From contig JAFATB010000020.1 of assembly GCA_019244185.1 (NCBI GenBank), positions 1 through 64,000 of the forward strand: 64,000 bases of DNA, given 5' to 3'. The notes below the pieces were generated by a model, which was given only the letters and a program-made list of their open reading frames with translations, made no database searches and was not told the DNA's origin. Position numbers and translations under genes: made by a program. Positions 8,880 to 17,809 of this stretch are shown one piece after another. The first letter of the stretch is position 1. The number at the start of each line of letters is the position of its first letter. This DNA is from Acidobacteriota bacterium (GTDB lineage Bacteria; Acidobacteriota; Thermoanaerobaculia; Gp7-AA8).

Positions 8880-9515
8880 TCACGGCTCCAGCTGCCGCAC
8901 GACGCGCATCGGATTGCCCGCGACGAGCGTGAAGGCCTCGACGTCTTTCGTGACCATCGTGCCCGCGGAGACGATCGCGCCGCGCCCGATGTGCACGCCT
9001 TTGAGGATCGTCGACTTCGCGCCGATCCAGACGTCGTCTTCGATGACGATGCGCCGCATCGAAACGTGCGTGAAATCGATCTCGACGCGCCGCTCGAAGA
9101 GATCGCGCGCTTCCTCGCGCCGCTGATCCGCGCGCAGCGAGTGCGAGTCGTGATCGAGGATGTCGACGCCATGCGCGATGAGCACGTAATCGCCGATGGT
9201 GATTCCGTCGGCGGCCCAGATGCGCGTCTGCGGCCCGATGTAGCAGTCGCGTCCGATGCGGATCGACGCGTCCGGCGTCAGCACGCGCACTTCACCACGC
9301 ACGTTCGTGTAGTCACCGATCGCGAGCCGGTCGCGCGCGGCGAGGTTCGACAGACTCCCCTCCGGCAGAAGCCGCACCGTCGGCGCGATCGCACCGGCCT
9401 GACGCAGCGCGTCCTCGCGCCGCGTGCTCGGCCGCACGTCGTCGAGATGCTCGAGGCGGCTCCGCAAGCGCAACAGCAGCGGATCCGCGATCTTCCAGAA
9501 CCACTCCCCGATCAC
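8880..9515 (-). CDS. Left-handed beta-helix (hexapeptide) acyltransferase, copy 2
   Basis: 211 aa. GTG start at 9515 overlaps the upstream Wzt-2 stop as GTGA, exactly as in copy 1. N-terminus (FWKIADPLLLRLRSRLEHLD) and hexapeptide core ([35 protein letters not shown]) align along their length with copy 1 but with many differences, so the duplication is not recent. Predicted O-acetyltransferase for a second glycan modification. Its 3' end faces the tRNA-Leu gene 20 bp away. Confidence 0.85.
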   Translation of the reverse strand: MIGEWFWKIADPLLLRLRSRLEHLDDVRPSTRREDALRQAGAIAPTVRLLPEGSLSNLAARDRLAIGDYTNVRGEVRVLTPDASIRIGRDCYIGPQTRIWAADGITIGDYVLIAHGVDILDHDSHSLRADQRREEARDLFERRVEIDFTHVSMRRIVIEDDVWIGAKSTILKGVHIGRGAIVSAGTMVTKDVEAFTLVAGNPMRVVRQLEP

Positions 9516-10726
9516 TCCCCCTCCTCGGCCGTCCACGGCAGCACAGGCACCACGCGTGCCGTGCGCCCGTCGCGCGCGGCGATGCTGTTCTGTTCCGTGA
9601 TCGTGAAGTTCAGCACGCCCTCGTGCAGACGTTGCGCGTCCGCGAACGGCTCGGACACCGTCACGAAGTAACGCCCCGGCCGCAATAGCGATCCCGGAAT
9701 CTCGCAGCGCAAGCGCCGCCGTCCGAGCGGCATCGCATGGTTGAGCGTGGGCGTCGCGTCCGTGCTCGCCGATGCGAGCACGACCTCCCCATCCTCGGCG
9801 AGCAACGCGAACGCGAGCCGGTTCGGCGGCATCGCCGCGTGCACCGTGAAGTCGAAGGCGATCTCGAACGCGGCGTCGGCGGGAAACGCGTCGCCTTCCG
9901 CACGCGCACACGTCAGCCGCACCTCGTGATAGCGGAAGGCGGGATTGCGCTCGTCGGGCGGACGCCACACGAGCTCGGACGAGACACCCGACGATAGATA
10001 CGCGGCGACGGTGGACGACGCGGCGCCGTCGCGCACGAGCTTCCCCGCATCGAGCCACAGCGCGCGTTCGCACAGCGCGGTCACGACGCTCATGTTGTGG
10101 CTCACCACGACGACCGTCCTTCCTTCATGCCCGATCGCCTCCATTTTGCCGAGGCATTTCTTCTGGAAGGCGGCATCGCCGACGGCGAGGACTTCGTCGA
10201 CGAGCAGGATTTCCGGATCGACGTGCGCGGCGACGGCGAAGGCGAGCCGCACGAACATGCCGGACGAGTAGCGCTTGACGGGCGTGTCGAGCAGGCGGCC
10301 GATGTCGGCGAACGCGACGATCTCGTCGAACTTGCGGCGGATGTCGGCGCGCGACATGCCGAGGATCGAGCCGTTGAGGAAGACGTTCTCGCGCCCGGTG
10401 AGCTCGGGATGAAAGCCGGTGCCGACTTCGAGAAGGCTGGCGATGCGGCCGTAGACGCGCGCCTCCCCCACGGTCGGCTCGGTGATGCGGCTGAGGATCT
10501 TGAGCAGCGTGCTCTTGCCCGCGCCGTTGCGGCCGACGACGCCGACTACGGCGCCGCGCGGGATGTCGGCGGTGAGGTCGCGCAGCGCCCACAACTCGGA
10601 CGGTGCGGCGCGCCTGCGGAAGAGGCGCCCGGGCTCGGCGAGGATCTCGCGCAACTGGCGCTGCTCCCACGCGGTGCCGATCGCGTAGCGCTTGCCGAGG
10701 TCGTGGATCGTGATCGCAGCGGTCAT
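9512..10726 (-). CDS. Wzt-type polysaccharide ABC transporter ATPase, copy 2
   Basis: 404 aa from ATG 10726 (MTAAITIHDLGKRY); an in-frame ATG at 10774 would add a 16-residue tail unlike the family. Walker [10 protein letters not shown], signature [14 protein letters not shown], Walker B PEILLVDEV, SHNMS switch. The C-terminal ~160 residues are the same type of beta-rich domain as copy 1 but more divergent, as expected if each binds a different cap sugar. No permease adjoins this copy; it may share the Wzm at 7865-8728 or act with one elsewhere. Confidence 0.88.
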   Translation of the reverse strand: MTAAITIHDLGKRYAIGTAWEQRQLREILAEPGRLFRRRAAPSELWALRDLTADIPRGAVVGVVGRNGAGKSTLLKILSRITEPTVGEARVYGRIASLLEVGTGFHPELTGRENVFLNGSILGMSRADIRRKFDEIVAFADIGRLLDTPVKRYSSGMFVRLAFAVAAHVDPEILLVDEVLAVGDAAFQKKCLGKMEAIGHEGRTVVVVSHNMSVVTALCERALWLDAGKLVRDGAASSTVAAYLSSGVSSELVWRPPDERNPAFRYHEVRLTCARAEGDAFPADAAFEIAFDFTVHAAMPPNRLAFALLAEDGEVVLASASTDATPTLNHAMPLGRRRLRCEIPGSLLRPGRYFVTVSEPFADAQRLHEGVLNFTITEQNSIAARDGRTARVVPVLPWTAEEGE

Positions 10727-10760
10727 CGTGCGCGTGAAGCCGGGCGCTTCCGTCGCGGAC

Positions 10761-10788
10761 GCGACATCGTACACGGTCGAGTTATGAT
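10761..10788 (+). promoter_or_regulatory. Candidate promoter of the acyl-CoA dehydrogenase gene
   Basis: GCGACA at 10761-10766, 16-nt spacer, TATGAT at 10783-10788. The predicted start near 10795 gives a leader of about 22 nt with CGGAGGAT ahead of the ATG. Confidence 0.4.
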
Positions 10789-10816
10789 TCCGCCGCTACT
10801 TCACTCGGAGGATTCC

Positions 10817-11998
10817 ATGACCACGCAGACCGTTGAACTCACGCCGGGAGCGCCGCTGACGCTGCTCTCCGAAGACGAGCAGATGTTCCAGCAGAGCGTT
10901 CGCGATTTCGCGATCGAGAAGATCCGGCCGCTGGTCCACCAGATGGATCGCGACGCGACGATGTCGAAGGATCTGATCGCGAGTTTCTTCGACCTCGGCA
11001 TCATGGGCATCGAAGTCCCCGACCAGTTCGGCGGCGCCGGCTCGACGTTCTTCACCGCGGTGCTCGTCGTCGAGGAGCTCTCGCACGTCGACGCGTCGTG
11101 CGGCGTGCTCGTCGACGTGCAGAACACGCTCGTCAACAACGCGCTCATCCGCTGGGGCAACGACGATCAGAAGTCGAAGTACCTGCGCATGCTCGCCACC
11201 GATACGGTCGGCGCGTACGCGCTGTCCGAGGCCGGATCGGGATCGGATGCGTTCGCGCTGGCGACACGCGCGCAGGAGAACGGCGATCACTTCGTGCTCA
11301 ACGGCCGCAAGCTGTGGATCACGAACGCGGCGGAAGCGGGCGTGTTCATTGTCTTCGCGAACGCGAACCCCGACGCCGGTTACAAAGGCATCACCGCGTT
11401 TCTCATCGAGCGCGACTTCCCCGGGTTCTCCGTCGGCAAGAAGGAAGACAAGACCGGCATCCGCGCGTCGTCGACGTGCGAGCTGATCCTCGAAGACTGC
11501 CGCGTGCCGCGCGAGAACGTCCTCGGCGAATTAGGCAAGGGCTACAAGATCGCCATCGAGACGCTGAACGAGGGACGCATCGGCATCGGCGCGCAGATGC
11601 TCGGCGTCGCACGCGGCGCGCTCGAACACGCGATCGCGTACACGAAGGAGCGTAAGCAGTTCGGCCAGAAGATCGCCGAGTTCCAGGGCGTGCAGTTCCA
11701 GATCGCGCAGGCCGCGACCGATCTCGAGGCCGCGCGCCTCATGGTCTACAACGCCGCGCGGCTCAAGGACGCCGGCCAGCCGTTCCTCCGCGAGGCGGCG
11801 ATGGCGAAGCTCTTCTCCTCGCAGGTCGCCGAGCGCGTGACGTCGCTGGCCGTGCAGCTCTACGGCGGCAACGGCTACACGAAGGAGTATCCGGTCGAGA
11901 AGTTCTGGCGCGACTCGAAGGTCGGCCAGATCTACGAAGGCACGAGCAACATGCAGTTGCAGACGATCGCGAAAACGATCGTGACCGGCAAGCTGTAG
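10817..11998 (+). CDS. Acyl-CoA dehydrogenase (short/branched-chain type)
   Basis: 393 aa; ATG 10817 follows CGGAGGATTCC. Full-length family protein: N-terminal alpha domain, FAD-binding region with AYALSEAGSGSDAFA and LWITNA, and C-terminal helical domain. The catalytic base is present as E374 in QIYEGTSNMQLQTIAKTIV, the position used by short-, medium- and branched short-chain enzymes. Catalyses alpha,beta-dehydrogenation of an acyl-CoA and passes electrons to ETF. It stands alone between two minus-strand clusters and ends 7 bp from the convergent nucleotidyltransferase-GT2 gene. Confidence 0.93.
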   Translation: MTTQTVELTPGAPLTLLSEDEQMFQQSVRDFAIEKIRPLVHQMDRDATMSKDLIASFFDLGIMGIEVPDQFGGAGSTFFTAVLVVEELSHVDASCGVLVDVQNTLVNNALIRWGNDDQKSKYLRMLATDTVGAYALSEAGSGSDAFALATRAQENGDHFVLNGRKLWITNAAEAGVFIVFANANPDAGYKGITAFLIERDFPGFSVGKKEDKTGIRASSTCELILEDCRVPRENVLGELGKGYKIAIETLNEGRIGIGAQMLGVARGALEHAIAYTKERKQFGQKIAEFQGVQFQIAQAATDLEAARLMVYNAARLKDAGQPFLREAAMAKLFSSQVAERVTSLAVQLYGGNGYTKEYPVEKFWRDSKVGQIYEGTSNMQLQTIAKTIVTGKL

Positions 11999-12005
11999 GC
12001 GCGCT

Positions 12006-14168
12006 TTAGACGGCGGCCTTCGCGCGCTCTTCCGCGACGACGCCCACGTCCGCGTGAGTCAGATGATCGACGCGCGCGGCGTCGCTGTAGCGCGCGCCGT
12101 GCCGCGCGAGCAGTTCGCGGCTCTCGCTCCGCGCGTCGGCGATCATGCGCAAGTGCCACAGCGGATGGCGCAGCACCGCGCGCCGCGCGTCCGCGCGTCC
12201 CATGGAACTGAGCAGCGAGAAGCGGGCGATCGGCACGAGGTCGCGCAGCCGCAGGCGGAACGGCGGAGCGGCGGCGATGCGCTGGCGGAACATGCACGCG
12301 CGCGCCGACGCGCGGCGAATTTCTTCATAGGGAGCCGTGCGGATCGCGCAGCCGCCGTCGTACGTCGGCGTGTGCTCGATGAAGAGCGACGCATCGGACC
12401 AGATGGTCATTCCGCGCGCGCGCATCCGCGTGGACAGCTCCCAGTCCTCCGCCATGTGCCCGAACGCGAACAGCAGATCGTCGTAGCCGCCCGACTTGCG
12501 GAAGTACTCGCGCTCGAACGCGACGCCGCCGCTTCCCGCGCGATTCACGGGAAAGATCGACGAGCCGGCGATCGCGCGTCCGCGTCGATGAAAGCGCTGC
12601 CACGCGTGCAGCGCGGCCTCGCGCTTGCCGGGGAAATGCACGATCGGCCAGAGGCACCGCACTTGCGGATGGCGGCGGAAGGCGTCGAGCATCTGCGCGA
12701 CGAACTCCGGGCCGATCACTTCGTCGTCGTCGAGGAAGAGCACGTGCGTCGACGTCGCGCGCAGGAATCCGGCGTTGCGCGCCGCCGCGGCGTTCGGTTG
12801 GTCGAGCATGACGCGCGTCAGGCGCACGCGCGTCTCGCGCAGCACGTCGTCGAGAAAGCCCGGCGCGTTCTGATCGACGACGAGCACTTCGGACGGCGTG
12901 ACGGTTTGCGCCTCGATCGACGCGAGCAACCGTCGCAGCGCCTCCGTCCGTCGATAGGTCGGGATGACGACCGCGAGCGAGATGCGCGTCGAGCGCGGCG
13001 GCGCGTGCTCGTGTCCGCGCCCGCCGTACCGCGTCGCGAGACGGATCGGACGCAGCATCCAATGCAGCCACCCGAGCCCGCGCGGCAGCCGGAGCCACGC
13101 GCGATCGCGCGCGTTCGGCGCGAGCTGGCGGTGCAGATACGTCGCGCGCTGGTCGTGCGTCTCGCGCACGGCGAGCTCGCAGCGCAAGCGCGCAATCAAC
13201 CCCGGCGCGTGCTCGCCGCGCGAAGCGGCATCCATCCGCTGCACCGCCAGCGCCGCCGCCCTCGCAAGTCGCCTCGGCGACGACGACAGGCACCGCCGCA
13301 CATCCGCCGGCACCGGCGCGTCGAAGAGCTCCGCCGCGAGATGCAGGCCGAGGGCGACGCGATGGCGCGCGTCGATCGCGGTGGCGCGCTCGACGAGCGC
13401 GTCCCAGTCGAATGCCGGATGCGCGCGCAGCAGCGCCGCGAGATCGATCGTCCAGAGCAGCCGGCTCCACATGTGCCGCGCACCGTGCAAACAGAGATAC
13501 AGCAGCAGATCCTCGGCTGCGATGACCGGCACCGCGCGTCCGAACAGCGGACGCGGCTCGCAGCGCGCGAGCACTGCCTCGAGATCGACCGGCGCGGTGT
13601 AGAAGTTGCCGATCAGCTCCGTATGCAGCTCGACCAGCGTGCCCTGCGCGGCGGTCGCGGGGAGCAGATGCGCCTCGCTCTCCCACCGCTCGTGATCGTG
13701 TTCGTCGATGGCCGGTTCGACGCGCTGATAGCCGGCGTCACCGAGGATGGCGACGGCGCGATCGAGATCGGCGGCGCGGAGGATGAGATCGAGATCGCCG
13801 CTCGCGCCGCGCATGCCCACGTGGCCGTACGCGGTCGCGGCGAGCACGGGACCTTTCACCGGCAGCGCGGTGATGCCGTGGGTCTCGAAGAGATCGAGCA
13901 GCACGCGCAGCTGGCGCGTGAGCACGAGCGTGCGCTCGGTCTGGCTGCGCGCGAGCGTGCGCACGCGCGTCACGACGTCGTCGGGCGCGCCGCTGGAACG
14001 GAGCACGCGGTCGAGCAGCACGATCGCGCCGTGCTGTTCCGCCGCGGCGACGAGCGTGTTCGCATCGAGATCGCGCGGCCATGTCCCGCGGTCGGCGGTG
14101 CCGAGCGCCGCACGGACCGCGGCGGCGAGAAACTGAAGCTCGGGTGCGCGCAGCTCGATCATCGTCAT
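12006..14168 (-). CDS. Nucleotidyltransferase-family domain fused to GT2 glycosyltransferase
   Basis: 720 aa. Residues ~1-330 resemble the uncharacterised nucleotidyltransferase family (NTP_transf_5, PF14907), seen in LPVKGPVLAATAYG...GDLDLILR with the paired acidic residues and a helical follow-on. Residues ~400-640 are a GT-A fold family 2 glycosyltransferase: AVVIPTYRRTEALRRLL, LFLDDDEV near 478, and an acceptor-side motif AEDWELSTRMR. ATG 14168 overlaps the kinase stop by 1 nt (TGATG). In known phosphorylated lasso clusters, a nucleotidyltransferase-family protein next to an HPr-like kinase adds sugars to the phosphate (pseudomycoidin); a GT2 fusion extends that idea. Function here is inferred from family and context. 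Confidence 0.8.
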   Translation of the reverse strand: MTMIELRAPELQFLAAAVRAALGTADRGTWPRDLDANTLVAAAEQHGAIVLLDRVLRSSGAPDDVVTRVRTLARSQTERTLVLTRQLRVLLDLFETHGITALPVKGPVLAATAYGHVGMRGASGDLDLILRAADLDRAVAILGDAGYQRVEPAIDEHDHERWESEAHLLPATAAQGTLVELHTELIGNFYTAPVDLEAVLARCEPRPLFGRAVPVIAAEDLLLYLCLHGARHMWSRLLWTIDLAALLRAHPAFDWDALVERATAIDARHRVALGLHLAAELFDAPVPADVRRCLSSSPRRLARAAALAVQRMDAASRGEHAPGLIARLRCELAVRETHDQRATYLHRQLAPNARDRAWLRLPRGLGWLHWMLRPIRLATRYGGRGHEHAPPRSTRISLAVVIPTYRRTEALRRLLASIEAQTVTPSEVLVVDQNAPGFLDDVLRETRVRLTRVMLDQPNAAAARNAGFLRATSTHVLFLDDDEVIGPEFVAQMLDAFRRHPQVRCLWPIVHFPGKREAALHAWQRFHRRGRAIAGSSIFPVNRAGSGGVAFEREYFRKSGGYDDLLFAFGHMAEDWELSTRMRARGMTIWSDASLFIEHTPTYDGGCAIRTAPYEEIRRASARACMFRQRIAAAPPFRLRLRDLVPIARFSLLSSMGRADARRAVLRHPLWHLRMIADARSESRELLARHGARYSDAARVDHLTHADVGVVAEERAKAAV

Positions 14169-15121
14169 CAGGCAGCGAGCGCGTCGACGAGCCGCGGCAG
14201 TTGCGCAAGATCGTCGCCCGCTTCGACGGTGTACATGGGAACCGCGTCGGCGACGCGCGCGCAGGCGCGCATGGTCATCGCGCGGCGCGACGCATCGAGA
14301 AAACGGCCGGAGTAGATGTTCTGCAGCAGCAGCGGTAACGCGTTGCGCGGCGGCACGGCGCGGATGCGCGGCTCTCCCCCGCCGGCGCGGCGCGGCTGCA
14401 GCAGGTAGATCGCCCGCAGCGCTCGCGGCTCGGGACAGAACGTGCCGTCGTCCGGCGAGAGCGCGACGAAGCGCTTGTCGCCGAGGATCGCGGCGGCGAA
14501 AACGCGCGGAAGCGTGTCGGCCGCGAAACCGGCGGCGCGCGCGGAGTCGGCGTAGAGACGCAGGCGCGGATATCCGGGCTGCACGCGGATGCCGTCGTCG
14601 TCGATCGCGAGCGCGGCGAGATCGTCGCTGAGGAGCGCGTGACCGCGCGCGACGAAGGCCGCGGCGGTCGTCGACTTGCCGGCGCCGGGCGTGCCCATGA
14701 GCGCGATCGCGCCGCCGTCCGTCGCGAGGACGCTCGCGTGCAGCAGCGGCACGCGGCGCAGATGCAGCGCGGCGGCGAGTCCGGGGCCTTGCAGCACGGA
14801 CGGGATGTCGTCGAGCATCGCGTCGTCGGTCCAGCGCACGGTGAGACGCGTCGCGTCGTTCGCGAAAGCCACGCTCCAGAAGCCGCCGTCGCGCTCGTCG
14901 ACATAGCGCAGCAGCCACGAGCCGTCGTCGCGATGCCAGAGCGTCTCGAAGCCGTTCTGCCAGAACGGCTCGTCGGCGCATTGGAACGCGTCGCTGGTGC
15001 GGCCCGCGAAGTCGATGACGATCTCCGGCGCGTCGCCGCGGCGCGGCGCGAGCCCCGGCAGCGCGCGGTTCGAGCGCAGCGTCAGGCCGTAGAGCCCGTA
15101 CTCGTGGTCAAAGCCGTTCAT
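14168..15121 (-). CDS. HPr-kinase-like serine/threonine kinase of a lasso-peptide cluster
   Basis: 317 aa; ATG 15121 overlaps the upstream stop as ATGA. P-loop GTPGAGKST at ~144-152 in the HprK fold, followed by LLSDDLAALAIDDDG, an acidic metal and catalytic segment. It lacks the N-terminal domain of true HprK/P and is not beside ptsH, so it is not carbon-catabolite HprK. Relatives in paeninodin-type clusters phosphorylate the C-terminal Ser of the lasso precursor. Here the precursor ends in Tyr-Thr-Val, so the target may be Thr47 or Tyr46 (inference). Confidence 0.82.
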   Translation of the reverse strand: MNGFDHEYGLYGLTLRSNRALPGLAPRRGDAPEIVIDFAGRTSDAFQCADEPFWQNGFETLWHRDDGSWLLRYVDERDGGFWSVAFANDATRLTVRWTDDAMLDDIPSVLQGPGLAAALHLRRVPLLHASVLATDGGAIALMGTPGAGKSTTAAAFVARGHALLSDDLAALAIDDDGIRVQPGYPRLRLYADSARAAGFAADTLPRVFAAAILGDKRFVALSPDDGTFCPEPRALRAIYLLQPRRAGGGEPRIRAVPPRNALPLLLQNIYSGRFLDASRRAMTMRACARVADAVPMYTVEAGDDLAQLPRLVDALAA

Positions 15122-16692
15122 GTCGGAAGGAATGGGACGAGCGCTGCCGGCCGCCGGTCCCGCGGCACGAGCTCGGGCGAGACGAGGCAGGCGCGCGCGT
15201 AAAGCTCGTCCAGCTCGCTCGAATCCGAATTCGTTTCCTGGAGGACCCGGATGATCGCGGACAGTGCGAAGTAATCGTACGGCTGTTCGCGCAGAACCGC
15301 GCGAAAAAATGCGGATTTGTCGCGCTGCGCCGATGCCGACAAACGGAGGCGGATGAGCGGCGAGGCGACGGCGTCGAGATAGCGCGCGGCGTCGGCGGGA
15401 CGCACGCGCCGCGCGAGCCGCGCCTTCAGCTCCGCCGCGAGCTCGGCGTACAGCGGCGGCCACGCGATGCGTTCCGCGTGCGCGAACGCCTCGTCGTAGC
15501 GCGCGAGCGCTTCGAGCGTCGTCGCGACCGCCCACTGCGCCTGCACGTAGCCGGGATGCGCGTCCGCAATCGCGCGCGCGGTCTCCAGCGCTGCGTCCGG
15601 CTTCTGCATCGAAAACTCGAGGAGCCGCGACGCTTCGGGAGGCGCGGGGTCGATGACGAGCGGCGCATCGGCAACCGGTTGTGAAGGCAGCAGCGCGCGA
15701 TAGGCGTCGATGCGTTGTTGTCGCAGCGTCGCTTCGCCGCGCTCGCGTTGAGCCCACGCGTACGCGCGATCCGCAAACGCGTGGCATTCCGCGCGGTCGG
15801 CGTACAGCGCTTCGAGCGCGGCGCGCAGTTCGTCCGCGTCGCGGAAGAGCCGCGCGCGATCCGCGTGCGGGCGATGCAGCGGTGCGTCTTCGAGAAGCGG
15901 CACAACGGCGGACGCCGCGTATGTCGCGAACTTCGTGTCGGTGCGTCCGGCGTTGAAGCCGGAGTCGTGCAGCGGCGCGAGACCGGCGTGCAGTCCGCGC
16001 ACGAATTCGAGGTACGCGTCGTACGCGCCGAACGGCGCGACGCGCGTCTGTTCCGGCGCGATCGCGGCGAAGTGCCGCGCGAACATCGCCTCATCGCCCA
16101 TGAAGGCGAACGTCGCGTCGCGGTGCGCGGCGCAGAAGGCGACGATCGCCGGCGCGATGCGCGCGAGATCGGTTTCGTGCGACGTCGTGCCTCCCCAGCC
16201 GAAGACGAAGCCGTCCGGCTTGACCGGCCGCGGCGACGCGATGGGCACGTAAGGATCGAAGACGATCACGTTCGGATTCACATGGCGAAAGAGCTCGGCG
16301 AGGCCGGGCGCGTAGACCTGGACGGCGTCGCAGCGCGAGGCGTAGTGCAGCAGGTTCTGGCGCACGAGCGGGCTGCGGAAGAGATGTCGTTTCGGCAGCC
16401 AGTCGCCGAGGTCGAGGAAGTTGTCGCTGAACTCGAAGAGCGTCGGGAGGTTGCGCGCGCGGCGCAGGCGGAGCAGCGCGTCGATCTCGCGGTGCGGCAG
16501 CATGTGCACGACGACGAGATCGCTCGCGAGCACCGCGTCCGCGAACGCGGGATGCAGCGGATCGAGCGCGGCGACGCTCCAGCCTTCGTTTCCGTCGAGC
16601 AGCCAACGCAGCGACGCGACGTGCTGGATGTAGACGCCGTGGTTCTCGCCGCGCAGCTTCGACGGATGAACGATGACCAGCCGCCGCGTCAT
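15118..16692 (-). CDS. Glycosyltransferase with C-terminal helical (TPR-like) extension
   Basis: 524 aa. Residues ~1-350 look like a GT-B glycosyltransferase: FEFSDNFLDLGDW, FVFGWGGTTSHETDL in the middle, and a C-half where the family expects the donor-site loop (LHDSGFNAGRTDTKFATYAASAVV). Residues ~370-500 are alpha-helical with TPR-like spacing (YVQAQWAVATTLEALARYDEAFAHAERI). Starts 1 nt after the methyltransferase stop and overlaps the kinase start, so it belongs to the RiPP unit. It may glycosylate the peptide or its phosphate; a role in surface glycan synthesis is the alternative. Confidence 0.72.
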   Translation of the reverse strand: MTRRLVIVHPSKLRGENHGVYIQHVASLRWLLDGNEGWSVAALDPLHPAFADAVLASDLVVVHMLPHREIDALLRLRRARNLPTLFEFSDNFLDLGDWLPKRHLFRSPLVRQNLLHYASRCDAVQVYAPGLAELFRHVNPNVIVFDPYVPIASPRPVKPDGFVFGWGGTTSHETDLARIAPAIVAFCAAHRDATFAFMGDEAMFARHFAAIAPEQTRVAPFGAYDAYLEFVRGLHAGLAPLHDSGFNAGRTDTKFATYAASAVVPLLEDAPLHRPHADRARLFRDADELRAALEALYADRAECHAFADRAYAWAQRERGEATLRQQRIDAYRALLPSQPVADAPLVIDPAPPEASRLLEFSMQKPDAALETARAIADAHPGYVQAQWAVATTLEALARYDEAFAHAERIAWPPLYAELAAELKARLARRVRPADAARYLDAVASPLIRLRLSASAQRDKSAFFRAVLREQPYDYFALSAIIRVLQETNSDSSELDELYARACLVSPELVPRDRRPAALVPFLPT

Positions 16693-16693
16693 C

Positions 16694-17809
16694 TCACGCC
16701 GTCTTCTGCCAGTACACGGCGGTCCAGTCGACGCGGCGCAGCGGCGCGGTGATGCCGCGCGACGCGCGGAAGTCGTCGACGGCGCGGCGGCAGACGACGA
16801 ACGCGTGGTAGTCGTCGACGACGACGAAACCGCCCGGAACGACTTTGTCGTAGAGCGCGGTCAGCACGTCCATCGTCGACGCGTAGAGATCCGCGTCGAT
16901 GCGCAGCAGCGCGAGGCGTTCGACCGGCGCCGCGGCGAGCGTCTCCGAAAACCAGCCGGGGATGAACTGCACCTCGTCGCTGAGCAGGTCGTACGTGCGG
17001 AAGTTGTCGCGCACGGCGTCGAGACTCGCGGCGAGCCACGGCTGTTTCGACTCGCTGAAGTCGATGCCGGCGTCGGGCTCAGACACCGGCTCGGGCAATC
17101 CCGCGAACGAGTCGGCCACCCACATGCGACGGTGCGGCTCGCCGTACGCGACCTGCAGCGCGCGCATGAAGATCGACGCGCCGCCCTGACACGCGCCCGC
17201 TTCGAGGAAGTCGCCTTCGACGCCGGCGGCGAAGAGCTCCGACGCGCACCATTCGAGGTTCTCGAGGCGGCGCAGGCCGACCATCGTGTGCGAGTAGCGC
17301 GTGACGAGGCGGCGGAAGTTCTGCCCGTCGCGCTTGCAGGCGACGATCTCGTCGAACGTCGGCGCGTCGACGTAGCGGAGATCGCGCAGGCGCCGCTGGT
17401 CGGCGAGGCGGTCGCCGGTCGTGGGAGTGTGCTCGAGGTGATAGAGCCGCAGCTCGTGCTCGGGATAGATGAGATTGACGAGCGCCTTCTTGAGCAGATC
17501 GAGATAGCGACGGCGCATCCCCGCGCTCGCATCATCCGCATCGCGCACGTCGACGAAGCCGAGCTCGCGCATGCGCCGCACGAAGGCCTCCGCCGACTCG
17601 GCACCTTCCTCCGCCTCCGCGGCGAAGCGCGCGCGCAATTCGCCGAGCGTGATCGGCTCGCGCAGCGACTCGAACATCGCCGCGGCGGTGTGATTGAGGC
17701 GGTAGCCGAGCCCCGTGTGCGGATGCGTCAGAACCGCGACGTCACCTTCGCGGACGAGCGACGGCGGACGGACGAAGGAGACGGGCTCGATGAGGAGGGA
17801 TTCGGACAT
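16694..17809 (-). CDS. RRE (PqqD-like) domain fused to TylF-type O-methyltransferase
   Basis: 371 aa. Residues ~12-95 are a PqqD-like RiPP recognition element: REGDVAVLTHPHTGLGYRLN, a winged-helix core, then VRRMRELGFVDV. Residues ~110-371 match the macrocin O-methyltransferase (TylF) group: GDFLEAGACQGGASIFM (SAM loop), WVADSFAGLPEP, LLRIDADLYASTMDVL and VPGGFVVVDDYH (metal-binding acidic residues). The RRE should bind the precursor leader and deliver the core to the methyltransferase. ATG 17809 directly follows the U-tract of the terminator behind the precursor gene, and its ribosome site is weak. Probable tailoring enzyme; the methylated atom is unknown. Confidence 0.82.
   Translation of the reverse strand: MSESLLIEPVSFVRPPSLVREGDVAVLTHPHTGLGYRLNHTAAAMFESLREPITLGELRARFAAEAEEGAESAEAFVRRMRELGFVDVRDADDASAGMRRRYLDLLKKALVNLIYPEHELRLYHLEHTPTTGDRLADQRRLRDLRYVDAPTFDEIVACKRDGQNFRRLVTRYSHTMVGLRRLENLEWCASELFAAGVEGDFLEAGACQGGASIFMRALQVAYGEPHRRMWVADSFAGLPEPVSEPDAGIDFSESKQPWLAASLDAVRDNFRTYDLLSDEVQFIPGWFSETLAAAPVERLALLRIDADLYASTMDVLTALYDKVVPGGFVVVDDYHAFVVCRRAVDDFRASRGITAPLRRVDWTAVYWQKTA

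Noticed and set aside
10097..10816. N-terminal extension of the acyl-CoA dehydrogenase
   Set aside because: The reading frame is open upstream but is the mirror of the Wzt gene; the family start and a strong ribosome site lie at 10817.
14168..15121. HprK/P of carbon catabolite control
   Set aside because: Lacks the N-terminal HprK domain and a ptsH neighbour; context is a RiPP cluster.
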